In this document: positions 56,087 to 64,000 of the stretch, one piece after another
How the letters are laid out: each line of letters starts with the position of its first letter
Numbering within the stretch: position 1 is the first letter of the stretch
Translations under genes and position numbers: made by a program
The notes under the pieces: generated by a model
Seen by the model: the letters and a program-made list of their open reading frames with translations, nothing else
What the model was told of the DNA's origin: nothing
Databases searched by the model: none
Assembly (NCBI GenBank): GCA_021373115.1
Contig: JAJFTI010000035.1
Span: 1 to 64,000 of the forward strand
DNA length: 64,000 bases
Direction of reading: 5' to 3'
Source: Eubacteriales bacterium
Lineage (GTDB): Bacteria; Bacillota; Clostridia; Christensenellales; CAG-138

Positions 56087-56575
56087 ATGAATACTTTGGT
56101 TTTATACGCATCGCAATACGGGTTCACCGCGGACTGCGCGCTGCAATTGAAAGGCCAGCTGGACGGGAAAGCTACGCTTGTGGATCTTGTGAAAGAGAGT
56201 GCGCCGGATCTTGCAGGGTATGATACGGTCATCATTGGCGGCTCCATCTACATGGGCAAGGTGCAGGAGCAGGTTTCGGCCTTTTGCATGGCAAAGCAGA
56301 CGGAGATGCTGAGCAGGAAACTCGGATTGTTCCTTTGCTGCGGCCTGCCGAAGAATCTGGAACAGAGCCTTGCCGCGTCGTTTCCGGAAGCGCTTCGAAA
56401 AAGCGCAAAAGCCGTTGGCTGTTTCGGCGGCGAGCTTCGGACAGACCGCATGAAGCCTATGCACAAGCTCATTGCCAAGATGATGCAAAAGGCTGGCGCG
56501 AAGGATGGAATTGAGCCGCCGAGGGCGAACCCGCAGGCGATTACGGAATTTGCGCGGGCGATGAAAGCGGCGTGA
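56087..56575 (+). CDS. Flavodoxin-domain protein
   Basis: 162 residues. FMN phosphate loop LYASQYGFTADCA, then TVIIGGSIYMGKVQEQVSAF and LFLCCGLP. It resembles the HemG-type flavodoxins rather than classical short ones. Carries electrons or acts as a menaquinone/protoporphyrinogen-type oxidase; the partner is unknown. AAGGAG before the ATG; co-transcribed with the MarR gene. Confidence 0.9.
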   Translation: MNTLVLYASQYGFTADCALQLKGQLDGKATLVDLVKESAPDLAGYDTVIIGGSIYMGKVQEQVSAFCMAKQTEMLSRKLGLFLCCGLPKNLEQSLAASFPEALRKSAKAVGCFGGELRTDRMKPMHKLIAKMMQKAGAKDGIEPPRANPQAITEFARAMKAA

Positions 56576-56606
56576 TTGCCTGAAAAACGAAATGAACATG
56601 AAAAAG

Positions 56607-56634
56607 CCGTTCGCTGGAACCGAACGGTTTTTTG
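56607..56634 (+). terminator. Terminator after flavodoxin
   Basis: CCGTTCG / CGAACGG stem, 7-base loop, then TTTTTT. Confidence 0.9.
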
Positions 56635-56792
56635 CACAATTAGCGCAGTTTTTTAATCCGTAACCGGCACCGCTGCTACACGGCTGCGCGGCATGCGTTC
56701 CGCCCCGGAGAACCGCCCGCAGGGCGGGCAGATTTAAAAAGCGGTAACGGCGCGGAAAATCCTTTGGAAAGCCTTGTTCCCGAACGGAATAT

Positions 56793-57638
56793 TCATCCGG
56801 AAAAAGCGCTTTCGCGTGAACGGAGAATCTGGCGAATGGCCCAGACCGCACCGTCGCAGTTGTTCGGCGGCGCTACGAGATCCGCGCGCGCGCGAACGTT
56901 CTCCAGCGCGTTTTCCATGGCGATGGAAAGTCCAACCTGCTCGAACATTGCGATATCCGCCATGCCGTCTCCAACCGCGGCTGTTTCTGCGGGTGAAATC
57001 CCGAGATATTCGCACAGCGCGAGAAGGCCGCTGCCTTTTTCCACGCCTTTCTGATTGACTTCGAGACCGTCATGAATCGAAACGACGAGATCAACCGGGA
57101 AACGCTCGCAAAACGAGCGGAGCTTCGGCAGATCGGCGGTATCCCGAAATGAGATATAGAGCTTTTCGATGTCGCTTTTACGTTCGTCCAACAGGTCGCC
57201 TACGCTCTCGACCGGAACGCGCCCCTTTACGAGCGAAGGATGATGCAGGAACTCCGCCGTATAAAGCTCGCTGTGCTCCCAGCAATCGCGGTTGACATAG
57301 GAGATGTCGTCCGCGTATACCTCGGTCATGACGGGGTACTTTCGTGCTTCGCGCTCCACGGCGCGAGCGATTGCCAGCGGCAGGAGCTTCTCGTAAAAAC
57401 GTGTGTTCGTTTGCGTATCCAGACCCGTTGCGCCGTTGCTGACCACGAAGTACCGAATCCACGGCAGCGACTCGCGAAAGGCGATCAGTTCACCCATGCT
57501 GCGGCCGGTCACAATGGCAACTTCAACGTCTGCATCGCGCAGGTTTTGCAGGGATTGTACGACAGAAGGTGAGAGGGAAAGGTCGCTGCGCACCAGGGTA
57601 CCATCTACGTCCAGCGCGGCTAGTTTGATGTTCGGCAT
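56793..57638 (-). CDS. Cof-type HAD-superfamily hydrolase
   Basis: 281 residues. LAALDVDGTLVRSD nucleophile motif, VAIVTGRSMGELIAF, and AAVGDGMADIAMFE metal loop, with a C2 cap. Start three bases after the lyxose isomerase stop, with AAAGGA inside that gene, so the two are one transcript. Probably dephosphorylates a sugar phosphate in the same pathway. Confidence 0.93.
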   Translation of the reverse strand: MPNIKLAALDVDGTLVRSDLSLSPSVVQSLQNLRDADVEVAIVTGRSMGELIAFRESLPWIRYFVVSNGATGLDTQTNTRFYEKLLPLAIARAVEREARKYPVMTEVYADDISYVNRDCWEHSELYTAEFLHHPSLVKGRVPVESVGDLLDERKSDIEKLYISFRDTADLPKLRSFCERFPVDLVVSIHDGLEVNQKGVEKGSGLLALCEYLGISPAETAAVGDGMADIAMFEQVGLSIAMENALENVRARADLVAPPNNCDGAVWAIRQILRSRESAFSG

Positions 57639-57641
57639 TCG

Positions 57642-58328
57642 TTAATCCTTTGCGGCAGGGTATTCGTTACAGAGCAGGCGATAGGCGGGTTCGTCCTCCT
57701 CAATGGTGGAAAAACGCCCGAGCGGTTCGTAGAACCGGTTATCGTGGACGTCGTCGTTGCACATGCTGACCTCGCCGAGCAGCACGGGGCCGGAACCCGT
57801 TTCCACGTTAAAGTCGTGATACAGGGAAGGCTGAATCGAAATACTCTCGCCGGGCGTCAGCCGAATTCGCGTTCCGGCGGGAACGGTGAAGGATCGCCCG
57901 TCGCAACGCAGCAGGACGTCGCTCCGGTCGAAACGTTCGTCCGGCGTGGAGTTGTAAACCTGAATGTATACGTTTCCGCCGCCGCGGTTGATGATATCCT
58001 CCATCTTGTTCCAGTGGAAATGCATTGGAGAATACTGCCCCTCTTCCAGATAAAGCAGCTTTTCCGCATACGGCTTGGGATAGAGCTCATGCCTGGAAAA
58101 ATTCCCGTTTCGGATGGTTACGAGCGAAAACCCCATACGCGAGAAATCACCCGCGCCATAATCGGTTACATCCCAGCCGAGCATGTTGTCGCGAATTTCG
58201 TCGAACTCGCGGTTCTTTTGCCGCCATTCTTCCGGCGTCCAACCGCAGAACGGCGGAAGCGCAAAACCGTGTTTCGCGGCAAATGCCTCCATACGGCGGA
58301 TGGCGGAATTGATTTCGGAGCGCTTCAT
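57642..58328 (-). CDS. D-lyxose ketol-isomerase
   Basis: 228 residues, cupin fold. Signature blocks EIRDNMLGWDVTDYGAGDF, YPKPYAEKLLYLEEGQYSP, MHFHWNKMEDIINRGGGNVY with the metal ligands His-x-His and Glu, and YHDF. Interconverts D-lyxose and D-xylulose (some also D-mannose and D-fructose). Start MKRSEINSAI follows AAGGAGG. Divergent from the DeoR regulator. Confidence 0.92.
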   Translation of the reverse strand: MKRSEINSAIRRMEAFAAKHGFALPPFCGWTPEEWRQKNREFDEIRDNMLGWDVTDYGAGDFSRMGFSLVTIRNGNFSRHELYPKPYAEKLLYLEEGQYSPMHFHWNKMEDIINRGGGNVYIQVYNSTPDERFDRSDVLLRCDGRSFTVPAGTRIRLTPGESISIQPSLYHDFNVETGSGPVLLGEVSMCNDDVHDNRFYEPLGRFSTIEEDEPAYRLLCNEYPAAKD

Positions 58329-58425
58329 TTGGGACGATAACCTCCTTGCCAGGATACGGAGCCGTAAGGATACGGCTGATATGCGGCTCATTCGCGAAGG
58401 GTACGTTCCGCGTTCGCGCGCATCC

Positions 58426-58454
58426 ATCATAGCGCATAGGGGTGAAATTTGCAA
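58426..58454 (-). promoter_or_regulatory. Promoter of the lyxose isomerase operon
   Basis: On the minus strand TTGCAA (58454-58449), 17-base spacer, TATGAT (58431-58426). Confidence 0.78.
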
Positions 58455-58544
58455 TCGCGGGAATTCGTTCAAAAGCAACGGTTCCTGTTCGGGATTGTTT
58501 ATTCCCTGGACGAGCGGGCGGATCGCGTTCCATTCACGAAATCG

Positions 58545-58572
58545 TTGCAACCGTTTTACGCACTGCTATAAT
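58545..58572 (+). promoter_or_regulatory. Promoter of deoR-type gene
   Basis: TTGCAA (58545-58550), 16-base spacer, TATAAT (58567-58572). It faces the lyxose isomerase promoter across 90 bases. Confidence 0.75.
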
Positions 58573-58648
58573 AGAAATCAGCCGGGTTTCATAGGAATCA
58601 AATATCCGGCAACAGAAAGAATGCTAAAGAATGCTCGGGAGATCGAAA

Positions 58649-59392
58649 ATGAATCAGCGCTGCCTCGCCATATTGGAGCTGCTTAACCGGGAAGATTCGC
58701 TGGATGTTCATGATCTCGCGGGGGAACTCGAAGTCTCCGCGGTAACCGTGCGCAAGGATCTCGCAATTCTGGAAAACAAGGGACTGCTGCGCCGTCAGCA
58801 CGGCTGCGCCACGCGCGTATCCCCAAACGACGCAGGATATCGCATGATGTTCGATTATGAGGTCAAGCGGCGGATTGCCCGGCGCGCGGCGGACATGGTG
58901 CAAAACGGCGAAGCGGTGATGATTGAATCCGGCTCAACCTGCGCATTGCTGGCCGAGGTGCTGGTACGAATGAAAAGGGATGTGAAGATTATAACAAACT
59001 CTGCGTTTCTAGCGGGGTATGTACGCGCCATCCCCGGCGCGCGCGTAGTGCTGCTTGGCGGGTCCTACGACCCGGACGCGCAGGTGATGAGCGGGCCGCT
59101 CGTCGGAAAATGCGCCGAGGAATTTTATGTGGATAAATTCTTTATCGGCACGGATGGTTACGAACCGAACCAGGGCTTTTCTAACGTGGATATGCTCCGT
59201 GCGGAGGCGGTTCGCGCCATGGCCCGGCGTGCGGACAAGCGAATTATTCTGGCCGACGCGAGCAAGTTCAACAAGCGCGGCGTTGTGCAGCTGATGCCCG
59301 TTTCTCAAGTGACGCACGTCATTACCAACGAAATTCCCGAGAACTGCCGGCTCGCGCTCGCGCAAAGCGGAGTGGAGATCGTGATGTCCTGA
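58649..59392 (+). CDS. DeoR-family regulator
   Basis: 247 residues. Helix-turn-helix LDVHDLAGELEVSAVTVRKD, then a sugar-phosphate sensor domain (MIESGSTCALLAEVLVRM, DKFFIGTDGYEPNQGFSNVD, ILADASKFNKRGV). Usually represses sugar operons and is released by a phosphosugar; the divergent lyxose isomerase/HAD pair is the likely target. Start at MNQRCLAILE with GGGAG seven bases before; an ATG at 58631 is less well placed. Confidence 0.93.
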   Translation: MNQRCLAILELLNREDSLDVHDLAGELEVSAVTVRKDLAILENKGLLRRQHGCATRVSPNDAGYRMMFDYEVKRRIARRAADMVQNGEAVMIESGSTCALLAEVLVRMKRDVKIITNSAFLAGYVRAIPGARVVLLGGSYDPDAQVMSGPLVGKCAEEFYVDKFFIGTDGYEPNQGFSNVDMLRAEAVRAMARRADKRIILADASKFNKRGVVQLMPVSQVTHVITNEIPENCRLALAQSGVEIVMS

Positions 59393-59471
59393 TCTTGCTC
59401 GGAAGAACCAAATCCGCATCCGGAGCCGAACAAGCCGTATAACGCCGGGAGAGTCTTTTTCCTATATAGTA

Positions 59472-59497
59472 AACCACCGATTTTCCGGTGGTTTTAC
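59472..59497 (+). terminator. Terminator after deoR-type gene
   Basis: AACCACCG / CGGTGGTT stem, 6-base loop, short TT tail; perfect symmetry. Confidence 0.75.
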
Positions 59498-59648
59498 CAC
59501 AGGGATTCCTGTCGGGTTTTTCTGGCGGAACGCGAAGAACACGCTGACAGGAAATACGATAAAAATTTAAAAATGGAATGCGCAATAAAACATCCCCGTT
59601 GTGCTATACTCATTTTCGAAGGGCAAAAATCGAAGAGGAGCTCGCGCC

Positions 59649-60404
59649 ATGATTTACTTTTTTTCCGGTACAGGCAACTCAAGGTGGATTGCCGAAGAAC
59701 TTGCGCGCCTTACGGGCGAACAGGCACTGAGCATTCCCGATCTGGTGAAGGATGGTCCGACCGCCGTCTATGCAGGCGCGGGTTCCAGCATTGGAATCGT
59801 TTTTCCGGTCTATGCCTGGGGAGCGCCTCTGCTGGTTGAGCAATTCTGCAAGGCAATCTCCGTTTCCGAAGGGGCCTATGTATATGCCGTTTGTACCTGC
59901 GGGGATGAAGCGGGGTTTGCCATGCGGCGGCTGAAGCGGTTTTACCCGCTGCAGGCCGCGTGGTCGTTTACCATGCCGAACAACTACATCGTTGGGTTCG
60001 ACGTGGATGCTGCGTCACTGGAGCAAAAAAAGATTGATGCCGCACGCGAGCGGCTCGGCCGCGTTTCGGCCGGCATTCTTGCCCGGAAAACGGAATTCGA
60101 CGTGCATACGGGGCCTGCCGCCTGGCTGAAGACCGCCGTTATACGGCCGATGTTCAATACGTTTGCCAGACGAACCAAACCGTTTTATGCAACAAGCGAC
60201 TGTAACGGCTGCGGCATCTGCGAGCGCGGCTGCCCAACCGAAACAATCGTTATGCGGCAGGGGAGACCTGCTTGGGTCAACCGGAACTGCGCGCAGTGCA
60301 TGGCCTGTATCAACCGCTGTCCGAAGAAAGCGATTCAATATGGAACGGGCACCTTGCACCGAGGACGGTACTATTTTGGCAACAATAAAACGAATAACGG
60401 TTAA
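59649..60404 (+). CDS. EFR1-family ferredoxin-flavodoxin protein
   Basis: 251 residues. Flavodoxin-like N-terminus MIYFFSGTGNSRWIAEELAR, FPVYAWGAPLLVEQF and MPNNYIVGFD, then two 4Fe-4S motifs CNGCGICERGCPTE and CAQCMACINRCPKK. Fusion of FMN and iron-sulfur domains for electron transfer in anaerobes; the redox partner is unknown. Start MIYFFSGTGN has GAGGAG eight bases upstream. Confidence 0.93.
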   Translation: MIYFFSGTGNSRWIAEELARLTGEQALSIPDLVKDGPTAVYAGAGSSIGIVFPVYAWGAPLLVEQFCKAISVSEGAYVYAVCTCGDEAGFAMRRLKRFYPLQAAWSFTMPNNYIVGFDVDAASLEQKKIDAARERLGRVSAGILARKTEFDVHTGPAAWLKTAVIRPMFNTFARRTKPFYATSDCNGCGICERGCPTETIVMRQGRPAWVNRNCAQCMACINRCPKKAIQYGTGTLHRGRYYFGNNKTNNG

Positions 60405-60589
60405 AAAACAGCGATCATTCGGCTAGATTCCGCTATTGTTCTCCGGCTCGCAGAGACCCGGAACGGACGGATAACACGCCGCCGGTGTTCGGGAAAAGCC
60501 GAAACAATGCGCCTGCGTAATTTGAAACGCCGCGTGCGTTTCGGAATTCGAATCCTAAAAATGATCGTTGCGACAGGCGTCCGTTTTTC

Positions 60590-60618
60590 TTGCGTGTGCA
60601 TAATGGACGCGATATAAT
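60590..60618 (+). promoter_or_regulatory. Promoter of the 60682 gene
   Basis: TTGCGT (60590-60595), exact 17-base spacer, TATAAT (60613-60618). Confidence 0.8.
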
Positions 60619-60681
60619 GAATGGAAAAAGCATAAAGTTACAGAAGCATATCATCGGGGCAAAACGGACAAGGAGAACAGA

Positions 60682-61320
60682 ATGGAAGAGAAGCGCGGTA
60701 CCGCGAACGATTGGCAGGCACTGATCTCGAAACTCGGCGGTGTTTTTTCCGCTCATGTTGTGTTCTCGGAGACGCAGGAGCCAACGGAAATTCATGTGTT
60801 GGCCAGCAACCGGCGAAACGTAAAATCCATTGTTCGGGATGTACAATCTGCGATTGCCGCCCGCTATAATGTGGATGTGGATTACCATATTATCAGCGTT
60901 GCGCAGGTTTCGCCCGGCATGCTCGCAAGCGCGAATTACCGGCTGAACTATTCCGGTATCCATATGCATACGAACGGGAAAGAAGTGGAGGTTTCCGTTT
61001 CGCTTGCGCGGGACGCGGAACAGTACCTAGGAACGGCAATCGGAAGCGCGGCTCCTTTTTCGAGGATGCGCTGCATTGCGCAGGCCACGCTTGACGCGGT
61101 GAAAGCCTGTACCGGGGGGACGGCCGTATTCGAGCTGGCAAGCACGGAGACGATCCATTCCAACGGGCGCGCAATCGTTGTTTCGCAGGTGTTCTGCCTG
61201 CCGGAGATGACGCCTCTTGTCGGGTGTGTCTTTACGGATCCGGATCCGGATGCGGCAGTTGCCCAAAGCATATTGGATGCGATTAATCGGAAACTATCTC
61301 TCTATTCGCAGGAAGACTAA
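60682..61320 (+). CDS. Uncharacterised protein
   Basis: 212 residues; function not recognised. The first third has a pattern I have seen in hypothetical proteins of several phyla: FSAHVVFSETQEPTEIHVLA, NVKSIVRDVQSAIAARYNVD, DYHIISVAQ. No membrane helix or signal peptide. The second half repeats a similar beta-alpha pattern (EVSVSLARDAEQYLGTAIGS). AAGGAG before the ATG and its own strong promoter. Lies upstream of the HD-domain gene. Confidence 0.8.
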   Translation: MEEKRGTANDWQALISKLGGVFSAHVVFSETQEPTEIHVLASNRRNVKSIVRDVQSAIAARYNVDVDYHIISVAQVSPGMLASANYRLNYSGIHMHTNGKEVEVSVSLARDAEQYLGTAIGSAAPFSRMRCIAQATLDAVKACTGGTAVFELASTETIHSNGRAIVVSQVFCLPEMTPLVGCVFTDPDPDAAVAQSILDAINRKLSLYSQED

Positions 61321-61404
61321 GAAAACGAGCGGATCATACGGAGACGTGAAAATAGAAAATCCGGGTGTTTTTTGAAAACTTAACAGGTCCGGTAAGAGCG
61401 AAGC

Positions 61405-61461
61405 GGATATAGCCTGTTCGAAATAGCGGAGAACAGAGCCTTGAAGAAGGAGGCTATATCC
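61405..61461 (+). promoter_or_regulatory. Inverted repeat that can hide a ribosome site
   Basis: GGATATAGCCT (61405-61415) pairs exactly with AGGCTATATCC (61451-61461). The right arm contains the AGG of the AAGGAGG that precedes the 25-residue ORF, so the stem would block translation. An upstream AACAGG (61382-61387) can instead pair with CCTGTT (61413-61418), which takes the left arm away: two exclusive states. Confidence 0.55.
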
Positions 61462-61463
61462 AA

Positions 61464-61541
61464 ATGAAGAAGGTTCTCATGGCACTTGCATCCCTGGCTG
61501 CTCTTGTTCTTGCCAGCGGCGCGTATTTCTACGTCAGATAA
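61464..61541 (+). CDS. 25-residue hydrophobic peptide
   Basis: Starts MKKVLMALASLAALVLASGA and ends in a short YFYVR tail, so it is a single-helix or secreted-like peptide. AAGGAGG stands about 11 bases before the ATG. No family recognised. It could be a leader peptide for the HD-domain gene 90 bases downstream, or a free membrane peptide. Too short for most gene callers. Confidence 0.55.
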   Translation: MKKVLMALASLAALVLASGAYFYVR

Positions 61542-61630
61542 GACCGGTAGAAAACAAAGGACACAGAATCTCCTTAGCCGGATCTGTTAAGCTTTACCGC
61601 GAGACGGTAGTATGAGGGCACGATAGAATC

Positions 61631-62953
61631 ATGAAGAAACAGCAACAATATACCACGTTTGTCAGCCTGTGTGGCATTGCGGTTTTCGGGGCTGGGTTAT
61701 ACCAGTCCGCCGCCCTGTTTGCAGACCCTCAATCGCTTTGGAACACAATTTTATATTGTGTTGTCATGGTTGCGTTACTGTCGCTTTGCCACATGCTTCC
61801 GATCTACATCACGGCGGACAAGACGATGGAGATCAGTTTTGTTCCCGTTGTCGCATGCATTGTTACAAAGGGAGTGGCGCTCTCGATAGTTTTGTATGTG
61901 ATTTCTTCCATGCTCGTCTTTTTGCACGATCCGCAAAAACGAAAGTATTACTCGCCCTGGCTTCGTTCGCCGCTGAAGGAACTCTTCAATGTTTCCAATG
62001 TGCTGGTTGCAAACTGGATCGGCGGATCCGTCTACAATTTGATTGCGGTTGATGCGAACGGTTCCGTATTCTCCTGGCATGTTGTTATTGGCGCGGTCGC
62101 GTTTTCGTTTATCGCGATTTTCGGGAATCTCGTTTTCTTCATTCTCTATTATAAATTAGGGGACGAGGGGCGCTTCTTCGCTCTGCTGCGGGACAACATT
62201 GGCGGGATTATTCCGAATATTCTTGCGACGGTTCCGCTGGGACTCATGATTGGCTATCTGCTGATGCAGGAAAACGCATATCTCTGGATTATCCTCTTTA
62301 TGGGCCCGCTTCTGCTGGCACGATATTCGTTTAAAGTGTATCTGGACAGCCACATGATTTTGCTGCGCACCGTAGCTTCGCTGGTCGAAGCAATCGAAGC
62401 GAAGGATCCCTATACGCACGGGCATTCGCAGCGCGTCGCCTACATCAGCACGGAAATCTGCAAAGCGATGAAATGCTCCCGTTCGTTTACCGATCAGGTC
62501 AAGATGGCCGCGCTGCTGCATGATACGGGGAAAATCGGCGTGGAGGACGCGGTGCTGCGAAAACCGGGTCCGCTCACCACGGAGGAATACGACATTATCA
62601 AGCAGCATCCCGTCGTCGGCCGGAGGATCATCGAAAGCATCAACCTATCCAACGTGGTAAACGACGCGGTGCTTTACCATCATCATCGCTATGACGCGGC
62701 GGGCTACCCGGAAGAGGGACCGGCGCCGGGTGAGCTGCCTCTTTCGGCTGCGATCCTTGCGGTGGCGGATACATACGATGCGATAATTTCCGACCGTCCG
62801 TATCGCGCGGGGCTGACAAAGGAGCGGGCAAGGGAGATCCTGCTGGAGGTATCCGGCTCGCAGCTGAATCCGGAGGTCGTGAAAACGTTTCTTGCCATTG
62901 AACCGAACCTGCGCCCGGAGGACGCGGATAAATTCCTCTTATATACCGTATGA
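61631..62953 (+). CDS. Membrane HD-domain phosphohydrolase
   Basis: 440 residues. About eight membrane helices in residues 10-235, then an HD-GYP-like domain: H263-x-H265, LLHDTGKIG with H297-D298, VVGRRI, and HHHRYDAAGYP at 350-360. The GYP end is kept, so it may cleave cyclic di-GMP or a related dinucleotide, though some HD-GYP glycines are changed. The last four bases overlap the DUF5317 gene. No strong Shine-Dalgarno; GAGGG 11 bases upstream. Confidence 0.92.
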   Translation: MKKQQQYTTFVSLCGIAVFGAGLYQSAALFADPQSLWNTILYCVVMVALLSLCHMLPIYITADKTMEISFVPVVACIVTKGVALSIVLYVISSMLVFLHDPQKRKYYSPWLRSPLKELFNVSNVLVANWIGGSVYNLIAVDANGSVFSWHVVIGAVAFSFIAIFGNLVFFILYYKLGDEGRFFALLRDNIGGIIPNILATVPLGLMIGYLLMQENAYLWIILFMGPLLLARYSFKVYLDSHMILLRTVASLVEAIEAKDPYTHGHSQRVAYISTEICKAMKCSRSFTDQVKMAALLHDTGKIGVEDAVLRKPGPLTTEEYDIIKQHPVVGRRIIESINLSNVVNDAVLYHHHRYDAAGYPEEGPAPGELPLSAAILAVADTYDAIISDRPYRAGLTKERAREILLEVSGSQLNPEVVKTFLAIEPNLRPEDADKFLLYTV

Positions 62954-63504
62954 TCCTGCTGTTGTCCGCAATTCTGGGATTGGCGCTTGGCTTGCTCGCC
63001 GGCGGATCGCTCGCGCGGGTACGCTCGTATCCGCTCAAGGGGCTGCTGCTGCCAATTCTGGCGCTGCTGATCAAGGCGGGCGCCGCCTATTTGCTGAAAC
63101 CGCAGTTTGGCGCAATGCTCGTCTGCGTTTTGCAGTACGCGCTGATTTTTCTGTTTTTGTCGCTGAATTACAAACGGCCGGTCTGGCCCGTTTTTGCTTT
63201 TTTGGGTTCGCTCGGTAATTTTCTTGTGATCCTGCTCAACGGCGGCTGCATGCCTGTTTCCGCCGCGCTGATTGGGTCGGGGTCGGCGCGCCTGGAACTG
63301 CTTGCACAAAACAGGATTTATGCGTATTGCCTGGCCGGCGAACAGACAAAACTTCCCTTCTTCGGGGACATTCTGCGTCTTGGCCCCGCCGGCGTTCCGT
63401 TTGGTTTTGCGAGCGCAGGGGACGTGCTCCTTTGTGTTGGAGTGCTGATTCTGTTTATACAGCTTGTAACCTATCTGCCGGACAAACCGCAAACAGCCGA
63501 ATGA
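62950..63504 (+). CDS. DUF5317-family membrane protein
   Basis: 184 residues, about six membrane helices (start MILLLSAILGLALGLLAGGS; conserved LGNFLVILLNGGCMPVSAAL). Such proteins of unknown role are often encoded next to HD-domain phosphohydrolases, and here an ATGA overlap couples it to one. It may modulate that partner. Confidence 0.8.
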   Translation: MILLLSAILGLALGLLAGGSLARVRSYPLKGLLLPILALLIKAGAAYLLKPQFGAMLVCVLQYALIFLFLSLNYKRPVWPVFAFLGSLGNFLVILLNGGCMPVSAALIGSGSARLELLAQNRIYAYCLAGEQTKLPFFGDILRLGPAGVPFGFASAGDVLLCVGVLILFIQLVTYLPDKPQTAE

Positions 63505-63612
63505 GCGAGCCCGCGGAATATACGACTTCTGCCGCATATGGACTGTTTACTGAGTTTTGTGCATAAATGGGCTTAAATTTTTGTCGAAAAGATGATGTTT
63601 TTCGATTTTTGG

Positions 63613-63640
63613 TTGAAATTACAATATTATTGTGTAGAAT
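63613..63640 (+). promoter_or_regulatory. Promoter of the truncated gene
   Basis: TTGAAA (63613-63618), 16-base spacer, TAGAAT (63635-63640). Confidence 0.72.
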
Positions 63641-63654
63641 GTAGAAAGTGACTT

Positions 63655-63800
63655 CATTTTTCGTGTGTTGTTTCATCCGGTGAATCAAGAGCGCGTGAAG
63701 GCGCGAATGGTTCCGCAGAACCCTGCGGGAGCGGGCCTGAAACGGTGACGCGGGGCGGGAAACCTTACTAAACGATGCTTTGCGATCGATAGGTGAATAG
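63655..63800 (+). ncRNA. Structured leader RNA, unclassified
   Basis: The 155-base leader folds as a junction: P1 GTTTCA (63670-63675) with TGAAAC (63738-63743); P2 GCGC/GCGC (63691-63704); P3 TTCCGCAG with CTGCGGGA (63711-63730, loop AACC). A conserved-looking tail GGGGCGGGAAACC follows. It has the look of a riboswitch but matches no class I can recall. Confidence 0.4.
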
Positions 63801-63802
63801 AA

Positions 63803-64000
63803 TTGCCGAGGGTGCACGACGAGACAATGATTGTGCGTAGCGAGGACCTCCACACTGCGTACGGTGCATATAAGCTGCGAACAGCGCAGAATTATATCTA
63901 CATACTGGCGATTATCGCCAGTGTGTTCAGTGTTTTGCTCATCATATGCGACCTCAATTTTGCGAATAACCAATCTTCACGCCTTGTGGTGGCGCTCATT
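63803..64000 (+). CDS. Membrane protein, 5-prime part
   Basis: 66 codons, cut by the window edge. The start is TTG at 63803 (AGGTG seven bases before) or GTG 63812 or ATG 63827 in the same frame. A soluble start (SEDLHTAYGAYKLRTAQN) is followed by a membrane helix (YIYILAIIASVFSVLLIICD). Signalling proteins often begin so, but the family cannot be told from this part. Confidence 0.6.
   Translation, partial: MPRVHDETMIVRSEDLHTAYGAYKLRTAQNYIYILAIIASVFSVLLIICDLNFANNQSSRLVVALI

Overview
The window is chromosomal DNA of a low-to-mid GC Bacillota, most likely a Clostridia-type anaerobe. Evidence: the S8-to-L17 ribosomal order with adk, map, a KOW gene and infA in the middle; a YesM/YesN two-component pair; a D,D-carboxypeptidase; reverse rubrerythrin; EFR1 ferredoxin; HD plus DUF5317; a CIRCE element; A/T-type sigma-A promoters; strong AGGAGG Shine-Dalgarno sites with frequent TTG/GTG starts. 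I would not name a genus. No rRNA, tRNA, CRISPR array, prophage or intact insertion sequence was seen.

Layout. 1-9013: end of the ribosomal protein superoperon (rpsH' rplF rplR rpsE rpmD rplO secY adk map KOW infA rpmJ rpsM rpsK rpsD rpoA rplQ), closed by a clear terminator. 9045-20500: housekeeping and small operons: an unknown gene, a GNAT/cyclase-like/hydrolase operon, a peptidoglycan-binding membrane protein, rubrerythrin-deoC, a D,D-carboxypeptidase, a HAD phosphatase, and psuK-psuG for pseudouridine breakdown. 20522-21319: a ZIP metal transporter. 21433-21664: an inverted repeat and a terminator. 21808-32882: one coherent minus-strand xylose-type locus: a membrane-anchored sugar sensor, histidine kinase, AraC-type response regulator, extra binding lipoprotein, XylF, XylG, XylH, then xylose isomerase.

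33196-39006: flavin-binding protein, PrsW protease, CIRCE-controlled Hsp20, glutathione peroxidase with a two-cysteine OhrR, a GntR regulator, and a divergent ferredoxin/Crp pair around a palindrome. 39028-44478: minus-strand catabolic cluster (two-domain class II aldolase, FGGY kinase, class III aminotransferase, then TetR and GtrA). 44804-46599: radical SAM protein and hemolysin III. 46958-49693: three tandem paralogues combining two membrane helices, HEAT-like repeats and a four-cysteine zinc-ribbon-like end; I recognise no described family and consider this the best candidate for an undescribed system. 49738-56634: ATC-hydrolase-like protein, GntR, a small HPr-fold-like protein lacking the phosphorylatable histidine, a sodium-pump decarboxylase beta subunit with a small gamma-like gene missed by size filters, an oxidoreductase, and a MarR/flavodoxin pair with twin operators. 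56793-59392: D-lyxose isomerase and HAD phosphatase divergent from a DeoR regulator. 59649-64000: EFR1 ferredoxin, an unknown conserved-looking protein, a 25-residue peptide behind a possible Shine-Dalgarno-sequestering hairpin, an HD membrane protein with DUF5317, and a structured leader before a truncated membrane-protein gene.

How it fits together: XylA and the lyxose isomerase both yield D-xylulose, and the FGGY kinase could phosphorylate such a ketose, so the window is rich in pentose use; the remainder is oxygen/peroxide defence typical of an anaerobe and signalling. Functions are from sequence motifs and family knowledge only; no database search was run.
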